Of a stretch of 33,645 nt of DNA, positions 8,673 through 15,954 are shown in pieces. The notes under the pieces are model-generated. The model saw only the letters and a program-made list of their open reading frames with translations. It did not search any database and had not been told where the DNA came from. Made by a program: the position numbers and the translations under genes. Position 1 is the first letter of the stretch. Each line of letters opens with the position of its first letter. The DNA comes from Nitrospinota bacterium (lineage in GTDB: Bacteria > Nitrospinota > Nitrospinia > Nitrospinales > VA-1), in NCBI GenBank assembly GCA_009873635.1, contig WAHY01000011.1:25391-59035 (forward strand), read 5' to 3'.

Positions 8673-8900
8673 TCATATACTCACTTCGCCAGTATATCCG
8701 ATTTGCACACTGTCCTCATCGGCATTGACTATGACTGGAACCATATACTTGTCGTCGGTATACTCCAACAACTTCTTCAAACCTTGCGGGTCTTTATCTA
8801 CATTGATGAATGCGAAAGACCTGTGTTGTTTTTTAAAATCACCCAAAACTTTCTGGGTATGTGGGCAATCATCCTTACCAAAAATCATATAATGAGCCAT
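8673..8900 (-). CDS. Glutaredoxin/thioredoxin-like small protein
   Basis: A 75-residue protein with a thioredoxin-fold pattern: a beta strand (HYMIFGKDD), an active-site-like CPHT (C12-T15), a helix, a second strand (FAFINVDKD), and a cis-proline loop (KYMVPVIVN, P55), ending in GYTGEV. One cysteine in CPHT instead of CxxC suggests a monothiol glutaredoxin-type or redox-adaptor role. The frame can be read upstream to 8978, but the ATG at 8900 has TTGGAG four bases before it, and the extension overlaps the previous gene. It is embedded among DUF1566 genes with gaps of about 30 bases, so it is part of that operon. Confidence 0.82.
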   Translation of the reverse strand: MAHYMIFGKDDCPHTQKVLGDFKKQHRSFAFINVDKDPQGLKKLLEYTDDKYMVPVIVNADEDSVQIGYTGEVSI

Positions 8901-8932
8901 AACACTCCAATAAGAATTCCCGGGAATCGGGA

Positions 8933-9544
8933 TTAACGTTCGAAAGCTTTTGTACCTTTCCGCCATTCGGGTTCCCAAACATCCTGAACCACATCACGGG
9001 TTACTCGGCAATGGGAATATTCATTATCCTTGTGCTCCCACATATCATTACCCGTCACATAACTGAATTTTTGCGCATATTGCTGATAATCGGGTTTTTC
9101 TTCGTAGGTCCATGTATTATGACCACCGCCCGGCTCAAACAAATCTGAAATATGCGTTTCAGCATCATCCTTATCATAATTAGTTTGAGTGAACGAGAAA
9201 AGGCTTTTGGCCTCTTCACCGCTGGGTAATCTCCAATCATCAAAGCCCGCAAACTTTTTTTCATTCAGCATTTCACAATAATCGTGGGCCTCGAACCAGT
9301 TGATTCCATAACTATACTCTTTGTACGAATCATCTTGTTTCCACATCAGGTTGGACCGGGTATCGCTAATGGTTCCATCGCCGTTATCGATGAAATTAGG
9401 AAGTTCTTCCTCCACAACGGCAACATCTTCTTCATCCTCATCTCCCCATTCATCTTCACCAACCCACTCGGTCTCGACTTCATCTTCCAGAGCTTCCGGA
9501 TCTACAGACTCATCAAATTCTGTGGGATCATCATTTTCAGACAT
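8933..9544 (-). CDS. DUF1566/Lcl_C protein with acidic N-terminal extension
   Basis: The first 48 or so residues are strongly acidic (MSENDDPTEFDESVDPEALE...). A DUF1566 domain follows: DNGDGTISD, LMWKQDDSY, FAGFDDWRLPS, EEAKSLF, HISDLFEPGGGHNTWT and CRVTRDV, and then a short basic tail. No signal peptide. GAGGT lies five bases before the ATG. The acidic leader resembles those of the TPR, NHL and helical proteins in the same cluster, which suggests a shared compositional trait rather than a domain. Second gene of the seven-gene run. Confidence 0.9.
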   Translation of the reverse strand: MSENDDPTEFDESVDPEALEDEVETEWVGEDEWGDEDEEDVAVVEEELPNFIDNGDGTISDTRSNLMWKQDDSYKEYSYGINWFEAHDYCEMLNEKKFAGFDDWRLPSGEEAKSLFSFTQTNYDKDDAETHISDLFEPGGGHNTWTYEEKPDYQQYAQKFSYVTGNDMWEHKDNEYSHCRVTRDVVQDVWEPEWRKGTKAFER

Positions 9545-9574
9545 TTTTTACCTCAAATTCCTAATCAAGATTTA

Positions 9575-10018
9575 TCAATCCATATCCCTGACCATACGCA
9601 CCGATGTCCCGGTTGTCGATACTGACTGGTCCACACAAACCTCTCTCATATTTGGGAAATAGCTTTTCCAAGCATAAGAGTCGTAGCGTGTTTCAGAGGT
9701 CCACACACAGGTTTCACCTCCCGCTTGGTAATTAGAAACCCGCCTTGCTGGCTTTTTAGGAAGGTTTAAAAACACTTCGCGGTATTCATCTTGGTGTCTA
9801 AACAAAGAACGAACTTCACTTTTGGTAGGTAACCGCCAATCGTTATATCCCAAATAATTTTGTTCGTTACAGGCTTTTACATATGCATGCCCTTCATCCC
9901 AATTCAGCCATTTCCCTAATTCCTGCCTGGAATCTCTCAACACCCACATTACATCATTATCAGGGTCCTCAACCGTTCCATTATCCTTCTTAACCCACTT
10001 ACATTTTGATTCCGTCAC
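9575..10018 (-). CDS. DUF1566/Lcl_C domain protein, first gene of the array
   Basis: A compact 147-residue DUF1566 protein: NGTVEDPDNDVMWVLRDS, WLNWDEGHAYV, YLGYNDWRLPT, SEVRSLF, CVWTSETRYDSYAWKSYF and SVRMVRDMD. It lacks the HIDP segment, which is replaced by a Lys/Arg-rich stretch. The start is a GTG with GAGG seven bases upstream. It opens the seven-gene minus-strand run that ends at 6282; the upstream gap of 341 bases probably contains the promoter, although I cannot pick out a clean one. No signal peptide. Confidence 0.9.
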   Translation of the reverse strand: MTESKCKWVKKDNGTVEDPDNDVMWVLRDSRQELGKWLNWDEGHAYVKACNEQNYLGYNDWRLPTKSEVRSLFRHQDEYREVFLNLPKKPARRVSNYQAGGETCVWTSETRYDSYAWKSYFPNMREVCVDQSVSTTGTSVRMVRDMD

Positions 10019-10359
10019 ACTAAAGCCTCAAAAATTATTCAAAAAATAAAAAACACCCTATACTTCCTGCTCATTCGTTCTACCCAGGTTGAGCAATCCC
10101 CCACTCAACTAGCCAAAAAAAAGGGCAAAAATCGATCCAGACAAATGAGTCAAGGAGAAGAGCGCTCCTCTTTTTCACCTATATGAACAAATCAAAAATT
10201 TTATTTAATCTTTAAAATACCACCCAGCCACCGGGTTTTCAAGCCAAATTCAAGCGGCTTCCTGCCCGAAACCCCTTGAAGTTCAATAATAAAACGGTAC
10301 TGGGAACTAACCGACCTGTAAGCACCTTGGCCAAGGCAAATCCCACACACAATGTTTGA
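10019..10359. other. Intergenic gap between DUF1566 genes
   Basis: No gene is supported here. The minus strand probably carries the promoter of the DUF1566 operon, but no clear -35/-10 pair stands out. It contains a 12-bp palindrome CCTTGGCCAAGG (10325-10336), a GTTGAG/CTCAAC inverted repeat (10088-10109), and CTTCCTGCT (10063-10071), which recurs at 10897-10905 at a similar distance from the other DUF1566 start. Confidence 0.4.
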
Positions 10360-10854
10360 CTATCTCCAGCCACCCCCCTGTGTGATTTTATCCCTGACTT
10401 CAGGAACATGTGCAATATTGACCTTAGAATTATCAAATTCACCACGCACGAGACGAACACTTGAGTTGAGAACATCATCAACTTCCTTATGCCCCCCTGC
10501 ACCACTGCTAAAAGAATAAACATAGGCCGTAATCTTACCTCTAGTATTGCTGGTCCATGTGTCATGGCCACAACCTTCAGCAAACGCCGAGTCAATATGC
10601 ACAAACATATCGTATTTATCTTTCAGGTTTTTATCTGTATCAAAAAGGGAATGCGCCTCTCTTTTATTAGGTAACCGCCAGTCCTGATAACCGGCAAAAG
10701 ATTGTTCATTTTGTTTATTCAGATATTTCAAAGCAGCCGTATAACTGACGAATCTCAGAAGGTCCAGATACGAGTCATTTTTCTTCCACATCAATTGAGT
10801 GAGGTTATCACTTACCGTCCCGTCCCCATTATCTATAAACCTGTTGTCGCTCAT
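10360..10854 (-). CDS. DUF1566/Lcl_C domain protein, separate unit
   Basis: A 164-residue DUF1566 protein close to the family consensus: FIDNGDGTVSD, LMWKKNDSY, FAGYQDWRLPN, REAHSLFD, HIDSAFAEGCGHDTWTS and SSVRLVRGE, then a 25-residue tail. AGGG lies five bases before the ATG. No signal peptide. It is separated from the seven-gene run by 341 bases downstream and from the secreted-protein gene by a strong terminator upstream, so it is probably transcribed on its own or with its own promoter. Confidence 0.9.
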   Translation of the reverse strand: MSDNRFIDNGDGTVSDNLTQLMWKKNDSYLDLLRFVSYTAALKYLNKQNEQSFAGYQDWRLPNKREAHSLFDTDKNLKDKYDMFVHIDSAFAEGCGHDTWTSNTRGKITAYVYSFSSGAGGHKEVDDVLNSSVRLVRGEFDNSKVNIAHVPEVRDKITQGGGWR

Positions 10855-10924
10855 AATTACCCTATTCCAAATTTACAAATTATGTCTTATTTTATTCTTC
10901 CTGCTGGATAAAATCCAAAAAAAA

Positions 10925-10949
10925 AGCCGGGGGGCAAAGCCCCCCGGCT
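10925..10949 (-). terminator. Strong intrinsic terminator after the small secreted protein gene
   Basis: A perfect 10-bp stem (AGCCGGGGGG / CCCCCCGGCT) with a CAAAG loop is followed on the minus strand by nine T. It ends transcription of the gene at 10963-11475. Confidence 0.93.
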
Positions 10950-10962
10950 ATAAAACTAAATA

Positions 10963-11475
10963 TTAACGGTTAACTTCACCGGTGTTTCCGCCACCAGAAC
11001 CATTTCCATTCTGGCTGAAGAGACCACGCTCGGTACCTTCAGGCTGACCCATACCCGGCTCAATGTATGTTCCAGGCCTAACATGATCCATATGGTAGTT
11101 ACTCTGATAGGTCTTATGAGAACCAGCATCTTTTTTCCACTCAACGCGGTTAGCGTTTTCAACACGGTGAGCTTGGCAATTTACGATGATATCGCCAGGC
11201 CCTTTGTTGTCAAATGTGCTTTTTGGCTCCAAAGAATTTGCCAAGAACCCACCAGGCTCCAAAGTCCGGTCAAAATTCTTGTTCCAAGAATAGCCTAAAG
11301 TCCCAACATTGATATGGACAACCGTTGATTCGGTCTCACTCAGGTTTTCAATAACCCAGCTCGCATTGAGACATGCAGATTTGCCACCAGCTTTAACGGT
11401 AGAAACGTTTGCGCTAGCAACTGAAACAGAAAATACAAAAAATACTGCCAATAAAGTTACTACGGTTTTTCTCAT
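10963..11475 (-). CDS. Small secreted protein, unknown
   Basis: The 170-residue product starts with a clear Sec signal peptide (basic MRKTVV, hydrophobic core, cleavage near ASA/NV at residue 22). The mature part has two cysteines (C35, C100), which could form a disulfide, and ends in a Gly/Asn/Ser-rich tail. The frame extends to 11508, but the ATG at 11475 has GGGGGAG five bases upstream and starts exactly at the signal peptide. The strong ribosome binding site, candidate promoter and strong terminator suggest a well-expressed single gene. I recognise no family. A structural envelope protein is one possibility; a substrate of the nearby radical SAM enzymes is speculation. Confidence 0.85.
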   Translation of the reverse strand: MRKTVVTLLAVFFVFSVSVASANVSTVKAGGKSACLNASWVIENLSETESTVVHINVGTLGYSWNKNFDRTLEPGGFLANSLEPKSTFDNKGPGDIIVNCQAHRVENANRVEWKKDAGSHKTYQSNYHMDHVRPGTYIEPGMGQPEGTERGLFSQNGNGSGGGNTGEVNR

Positions 11476-11779
11476 TTTGCTCCCCCTTTCGAAGCTTAAT
11501 AAAAACAACTTTAAAAAAAACTCTATTTAATATCATCCTCTTCGGTGATTCGTACTCATTTCCTTAAATCCGCCTATCTTAAAGACATAAGCAAAACGGC
11601 AGATTTTCCCCTCTAAACCTCTCGGTCTGGCTAGGGTGAGCTGAAAATATCAAATGCCCCCAAGGAAGTCAAGCCTTTAATACCCACCCAGATATCCGGA
11701 AAAAAACTCCTTATTTTTCAATGGGATAAAAACCCAAAAACTCCCAGTAATTTGAGCCTGAAATCATGTATTTCGACTT
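11476..11779. other. Intergenic leader of the secreted-protein gene
   Basis: No gene is seen. On the minus strand it would carry the end of the leucine-rich-repeat transcript and the promoter and leader (about 160 bases) of the secreted protein. No convincing terminator hairpin is visible for the former. Confidence 0.45.
11644..11672 (-). promoter_or_regulatory. Putative sigma70-type promoter for the secreted protein gene
   Basis: On the minus strand TTGACT (11667-11672) and TATTTT (11644-11649) are separated by 17 bases. The -35 matches the consensus at five of six positions and the -10 at four. Confidence 0.4.
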
Positions 11780-12175
11780 TTAAACTCTAAATTTCAAAGA
11801 CGTCAGTTTTATAAGATCAGTGGAATTTCTGAGTATCTTTTCGCCTTCCTCAGAAATATCATTAACCACCAACTGCAAACTTCTAAGATTAGTTAAGGTT
11901 TTAGATGTCGCTAGATATTTGGCCCCAACATCACTGATACTATTTGAGGCAAGGTTAAGGGTTCGGACATTAACGAATAACTCTGATTCGGCAATAGCCT
12001 TGACCCCTTCATCCCCGATGTTGTTCTGCGAGAGATCCAAAGCACGGACGCTTTCCATGATTTCTTTTTCAGCCAACTCCTTCGCACCAACTTCCCTCAG
12101 GAACTGAGCTTTCAAGCTCAAAACCTGGCCATCCTTACTCAACCGGTCCCGGATTAAATCATCCAACCTTGACAT
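11780..12175 (-). CDS. Leucine-rich repeat protein (RNI-like)
   Basis: This 131-residue protein holds at least three leucine-rich repeats of the ribonuclease-inhibitor type: RALDLSQNNIGDEGVKAIAES (about 44-64), RTLNLASNSISDVGAKYLATS (about 71-91) and RSLQLVVNDISEEGEKILRNS (about 98-118). These fold as a short curved solenoid used to bind proteins. The N-terminal 40 residues are helical and charged. No signal peptide. GGGAG lies six bases before the ATG. It follows the TPR gene by 20 bases, so radical SAM, TPR and LRR genes appear to form one transcript. Confidence 0.85.
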   Translation of the reverse strand: MSRLDDLIRDRLSKDGQVLSLKAQFLREVGAKELAEKEIMESVRALDLSQNNIGDEGVKAIAESELFVNVRTLNLASNSISDVGAKYLATSKTLTNLRSLQLVVNDISEEGEKILRNSTDLIKLTSLKFRV

Positions 12176-12195
12176 AACACACTCCCAGTAAAATT

Positions 12196-13005
12196 TTACC
12201 CGGCACCCGGGATTTCCTTGGCAACAAACCCGTATTCATCGTAAATACTATAACCTTCCTGAATCATCTTTTTCCCATATTTGACCATCAGATTGGCCTG
12301 GGTGTGATTAGGATCTATATCGATGGTTTTCTTAAGATATTTCAACCCCTGCTTGATATCTTTGATTTCGTCACCATAGTTTTCTATCTGACGTGCCTTA
12401 TCAAACAGATCAGAAGCCCATTTGTAATAAACAGTGGCAATTTGTTGGGGAGCGTTCTTGCTAATGTACTCCACAATTTCCTCATCGGCTTTCAACTTCG
12501 AGATATCCTGGACAGCCGCCTCAAACTCACGCAAAGGAATGGCATAATCGTCATCATTCACCGATGATATCGTATTCATTTTCTTGTGAGCCGAATGCAA
12601 GCCAACAGAACTTTTTACAACTGTGGACTGAATCCCCGACATCAATTGTTGATAATAAAGATTACCGATACCAAAGTGAATGATCGAGCTGAACTCCTGA
12701 TTTGTATCCAGCAATAGGGCCTGCTCAAAAGATTCTCGCGCTTCCTCAACTTGCCCCAATTCTGAAAGAGCTTCCCCTAGGTTGTAATGATGCACGCAGT
12801 TATCGGGGTCTTCTTCAATCTGTTGCCGGAAGGTCGCAACCTGATCTTCGAGGTCAAACTCAACCTCTTCTTCCTCATCATCGTCAAACTCTGAATCTTC
12901 AGGTTCTTCAGTCTCCCCCGCATCTCCCACATCAGGCTGCAGTTCAGCGCTTTCCTTCGATTCTTCTATTTCTTTAGATTCTTGTTCTTTTTCTTCTTCG
13001 CTCAT
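12196..13005 (-). CDS. TPR protein with acidic N-terminus
   Basis: The 269-residue product starts with about 60 very acidic residues (MSEEEKEQESKEIEESKES). A tetratricopeptide repeat follows (HYNLGEALSELGQVEEARESFEQALLLD), then a less regular helical region and another TPR-like unit near the end (GLKYLKKTIDIDPNHTQANLMVKYG). TPRs bind partner proteins. The ATG at 13005 is two bases past the stop of the radical SAM gene, so translation is probably coupled. An upstream in-frame start at 13044 would overlap that gene. Possibly an adaptor for the radical SAM enzyme; inferred from position only. Confidence 0.87.
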   Translation of the reverse strand: MSEEEKEQESKEIEESKESAELQPDVGDAGETEEPEDSEFDDDEEEEVEFDLEDQVATFRQQIEEDPDNCVHHYNLGEALSELGQVEEARESFEQALLLDTNQEFSSIIHFGIGNLYYQQLMSGIQSTVVKSSVGLHSAHKKMNTISSVNDDDYAIPLREFEAAVQDISKLKADEEIVEYISKNAPQQIATVYYKWASDLFDKARQIENYGDEIKDIKQGLKYLKKTIDIDPNHTQANLMVKYGKKMIQEGYSIYDEYGFVAKEIPGAG

Positions 13006-13007
13006 AA

Positions 13008-14027
13008 TCAAACACAATAAGGGGGAATGCCCTCTTCCACCCATACTCCCGCTTTGCCATTTTTTATATTCTGATGATTTTTTAACGCTCCTGAAACCAT
13101 CTTTTCCCGAGACACCTCAATCTGCCGCATGATCTCATCCGGCGAGTCGTTTAACAAGTTACCAAATTTGGGCTTGCACTTCAGGTTGCCCACATCACAA
13201 CAAGGTGTGATTTCACCGGTTTGCTGTACAGTAACAATCTCAATGGTACCTCGGGGAATGGTACATTCCAGAAAGTTTATATCTTTGGGAAAAGGCTGGG
13301 CGTTCATGGCTCTATCACCTTTTTCATCCACATAAAATCCGGGAATCATGTTCAAACCAAAAGTAAAATTGTCCGTACAAATATAATTTTCCGCACCCTC
13401 CATATGCCTCAGGAAGGTATCTTCATCACATTCCGGGTTTTCCCGAATTATTTTTTCAAGTTTTGAACGATAGGTTCCCAGCAAACCAATTACAGAATCA
13501 AAATCTTTTTCCAGTTCCTCAAAAAAAGTGATCAAAATATCAATCTGGTTTAACAGGTCCGGCACTTTTTCAAAGATCATGTTGACGATCAATTCGTCTT
13601 GCAACACCAGAATCTCTTTAAGCAGAGCCTTTTGCCTGGACTCCCATACTGTTGGATAGAGGGTAAAATCCACTCGTCCGGATAATTTCATGATTTCGAC
13701 CAACCTGAGCCAACGTTTCGATTCCGTTGAATTGATATCCAGGTTTGTGTGAATACGTACGTTTGGCGTTAGGGTTTTAAAAATCTTGAAAATTTCAACA
13801 ATATGTGGATTTTGGGAAGGCTCCCCACCTGTCAGATTAATTTCCCTCCTGGCCAATTCACGGAAAACATCTATCTGGAGAATTTTATCCACCATGGCCT
13901 GAGCCTGCTCGGGCATTAAATGCCAATCACTCTTGGGTATCTGCCTGAGCGGTTCGTAGACATGGCAATACTGGCATTCATCCCGCACATAACGATTGCA
14001 ATTGGCTTCGGCAAAAATATTTATCAT
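13008..14027 (-). CDS. Radical SAM enzyme with Cx7CxxC motif and C-terminal cysteine domain (copy 1)
   Basis: The product (339 residues) has a radical SAM core: C10NRYVRDEC18QYC21, a Cx7CxxC spacing instead of the usual CxxxCxxC, and the SAM-binding NLTGGEP (64-70). The C-terminal half resembles SPASM/Twitch domains, which hold extra iron-sulfur clusters: C255, GEITPC276C277DVG, C284, FGNLL, DSPDEI and C338 as the next-to-last residue. Such enzymes often modify peptides or proteins. It is a paralog of 21581-22600, aligning end to end without gaps, with all nine of these cysteines (including C200) shared. AGAGG precedes the ATG. It leads the TPR and LRR genes. The substrate is unknown. Confidence 0.9.
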   Translation of the reverse strand: MINIFAEANCNRYVRDECQYCHVYEPLRQIPKSDWHLMPEQAQAMVDKILQIDVFRELARREINLTGGEPSQNPHIVEIFKIFKTLTPNVRIHTNLDINSTESKRWLRLVEIMKLSGRVDFTLYPTVWESRQKALLKEILVLQDELIVNMIFEKVPDLLNQIDILITFFEELEKDFDSVIGLLGTYRSKLEKIIRENPECDEDTFLRHMEGAENYICTDNFTFGLNMIPGFYVDEKGDRAMNAQPFPKDINFLECTIPRGTIEIVTVQQTGEITPCCDVGNLKCKPKFGNLLNDSPDEIMRQIEVSREKMVSGALKNHQNIKNGKAGVWVEEGIPPYCV

Positions 14028-14124
14028 AACCTCTGCCCTACTGAAAAATCCGGATCACTACCAGTCTATCAAAGTGCTAAACGGTACTTTATACAAAATG
14101 CAAAAAGTTTATTTATAAGCAATC

Positions 14125-14775
14125 TTATCTGGCAGCAAGGCCCGGATCTGTATCCAAAATATTTCTCACTGGCCTGATGGTAGACAAAGAAAGGTGATAC
14201 TGCCCTCCCCCTCTCATGCTCGGGTAGTCTTTACCACCAATATAATTAAATCCCCAGGCATACTTATCTTTATAAGTTTCACTCGACCAAAAACAACAAT
14301 GCGAATAACCAAAAATAGGATCGATATGAATTACATTTTCGGTCCAATAATATTTCCAGGGAATTTCTTTTTCTTCTTCATAAAGGGTTCTAAGCTCCTT
14401 GCGTGTCGGCAATCGCCAGTCTGAGTAGCTTGCGTACGCTTCTTTATTAAAGCTTTCTATCAGTTTCTGAGATTCATCCCAGCTAGACCATATTTTTTTT
14501 TCCTGATACAAGTCTATTTTCTTCCACATCAGCTTTGTTTTCAGGTCGGTGACAGTGCCGTCTTTATTATCCTGAAATCTCGGATCATTAGAAGGTGTTA
14601 GTGGGGGCTTTTCTTCTGTAAGCGAAAGAATCTGACCGCCAAATATTTCGTCCGTACTGTTGTTACCAGAATCAGCATGCACACTAATCGGCACACACAC
14701 TGCCAACACTAGAAAAACAAGCTGAAGGGACTTAAACAATGAGTGGAAAAATCGAATCATGCTTTTGGGGATCAT
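14125..14775 (-). CDS. Secreted or membrane-anchored DUF1566/Lcl_C protein
   Basis: The only DUF1566 member here with an export signal. From the ATG at 14775 the first 34 residues are a basic start plus a long hydrophobic stretch (SLQLVFLVLAVCVPISVHA) with a probable cleavage after VHA. The domain follows: DNKDGTVTD, LMWKKIDLY, YASYSDWRLPT, KELRTLYEE, HIDPIF, CFWSSETY and STIRPVRNI. The longer frame to 14913 overlaps the upstream NHL gene; the chosen ATG has AGGA about ten bases before it and lies 34 bases after the NHL stop. The product probably sits in the periplasm or outside the cell. Confidence 0.87.
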   Translation of the reverse strand: MIPKSMIRFFHSLFKSLQLVFLVLAVCVPISVHADSGNNSTDEIFGGQILSLTEEKPPLTPSNDPRFQDNKDGTVTDLKTKLMWKKIDLYQEKKIWSSWDESQKLIESFNKEAYASYSDWRLPTRKELRTLYEEEKEIPWKYYWTENVIHIDPIFGYSHCCFWSSETYKDKYAWGFNYIGGKDYPSMRGGGQYHLSLSTIRPVRNILDTDPGLAAR

Positions 14776-14809
14776 TAAAAGGTTTCCTGAAAATAGGTCT
14801 ACGAAATGT

Positions 14810-15802
14810 CTATTCTTCCTGCGGTGCCCAATCAGGTTCCCATGACAAGCAAATACCGGATGGATTATAAAATTGACCCGGGTCCTTTCCAACAATTCCC
14901 CATTTGGAGACAAAGTTCAGGTCCGGGTCAAATTTCTGTATTCTCTGGTTCAAAGTATCGACGACAAATACATAGCCATATGGATCTTCCACCACCGAGA
15001 CCGGACAATTGAACTGACCATCTCGCTTTCCTGCTTCACCAAGAACATCCAGAGGGTGTCCTTCCCGGTCAAAAAGTTGAATTCGGTTCTGGCTTTTCTC
15101 AGAAACCATAATGGTTCCATCTCTTCGCACAGCAATTCCTGTTGGGAAATTCAATCTGCCCACTTCGAATCCATACTCACCAAATTTAGACAGGAATTGT
15201 CCATCTTCATTAAAAATCTGAATGCGCTGATTATCACGATCGGCCACATAAATATTCCCCTCCCGATCAAGAGCTAAACCAACGGGGAACTTCATGAATC
15301 CATCAAAGTTTCCCGCAAACCCGAAACTAAGAATAAAATCACCGTCGCTATCGTACCTTTTGACACAATGGTTGGAAGTATCCGCCACCAGAATAGTCCC
15401 AGTAGGCTCCGCAACAATTTGCTCAGGCATGTAAAACTTATCCTGCCCCCATCCCTCACTGCCAAATTCGAGAAAAAAATCGCCATCGGAGTCAAACTTT
15501 TGCAAACGATGACAACCCGTATCGACAACCCAGATATATCCCTCATTGTCTACTGCCACTCCACTGGGGGTCTTAAATTCCCCTGGAATATAAGGAGGGC
15601 GGGTGCCGCCAGATTTTCCAAAATGCATCAGAAGATTGCCATTGCCATCGAATTTCTGGATCCTGTCATTACCAGAATCAGCCACCCAGACATAGAGTTG
15701 ACTGTGGTCAACCTCCGGTTTTTCCTCGGGGAGGGTCTCCTCAACGCCCACAACATCCAGCGCCTGAGACGGAATCTCCTCATTGTTTTCCGTATCTTCC
15801 AA
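14810..15802 (-). CDS. NHL-repeat beta-propeller protein (copy 1)
   Basis: Six NHL repeats make up nearly the whole protein, each with a core such as VWVADSGNDRIQKFD, VVDTGCHRLQKFD, VADTSNHCVKRYD and VADRDNQRIQIFN; together they should close a six-bladed propeller used for protein or ligand binding. A short acidic leader precedes them and there is no signal peptide. The frame runs back to a GTG at 15877, but that stretch overlaps a terminator hairpin; a TTG at 15802 (LEDTENNEEIPSQ) has AAAGG six bases upstream and gives an acidic start like its neighbours, so I prefer it. The secreted DUF1566 gene follows 34 bases downstream. Confidence 0.85.
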   Translation of the reverse strand: MEDTENNEEIPSQALDVVGVEETLPEEKPEVDHSQLYVWVADSGNDRIQKFDGNGNLLMHFGKSGGTRPPYIPGEFKTPSGVAVDNEGYIWVVDTGCHRLQKFDSDGDFFLEFGSEGWGQDKFYMPEQIVAEPTGTILVADTSNHCVKRYDSDGDFILSFGFAGNFDGFMKFPVGLALDREGNIYVADRDNQRIQIFNEDGQFLSKFGEYGFEVGRLNFPTGIAVRRDGTIMVSEKSQNRIQLFDREGHPLDVLGEAGKRDGQFNCPVSVVEDPYGYVFVVDTLNQRIQKFDPDLNFVSKWGIVGKDPGQFYNPSGICLSWEPDWAPQEE

Positions 15803-15850
15803 AACTAACCTTTCTTCCCTGAACCGGGAGAAATTAAACTCCAAAATAAG

Positions 15851-15874
15851 AAAGAGCCCCGAAAGGGACTCTTT
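15851..15874 (-). terminator. Intrinsic terminator after the helical protein gene
   Basis: The stem AAAGAG-C-CCC / GGG-A-CTCTTT, with one mismatch and a four-base loop, is followed on the minus strand by the T-rich CTTATTTT. It lies between the gene at 15955-16557 and the NHL gene and overlaps the longest possible reading frame of the latter. Confidence 0.7.
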
Positions 15875-15954
15875 CACACTACATCAGCAAACTTATTGTT
15901 CCAGAAAAAACCGAGTGCCCATCCACAACACAACACTTGGAAATGAAACAAGGC

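Noticed and set aside
10239-10604. Minus-strand frame overlapping the end of a DUF1566 gene
   Set aside because: It is read in another frame of the well-supported gene at 10360-10854 and shows no protein features; I also see no DUF1566 remnant in 10239-10359.
6282-14775. DUF1566 array as targets of a diversity-generating retroelement
   Set aside because: DUF1566-like C-type-lectin folds are known variable proteins, but no reverse transcriptase, Avd gene or template repeat is in the window, and the copies differ throughout rather than only at adenine positions of a C-terminal repeat.
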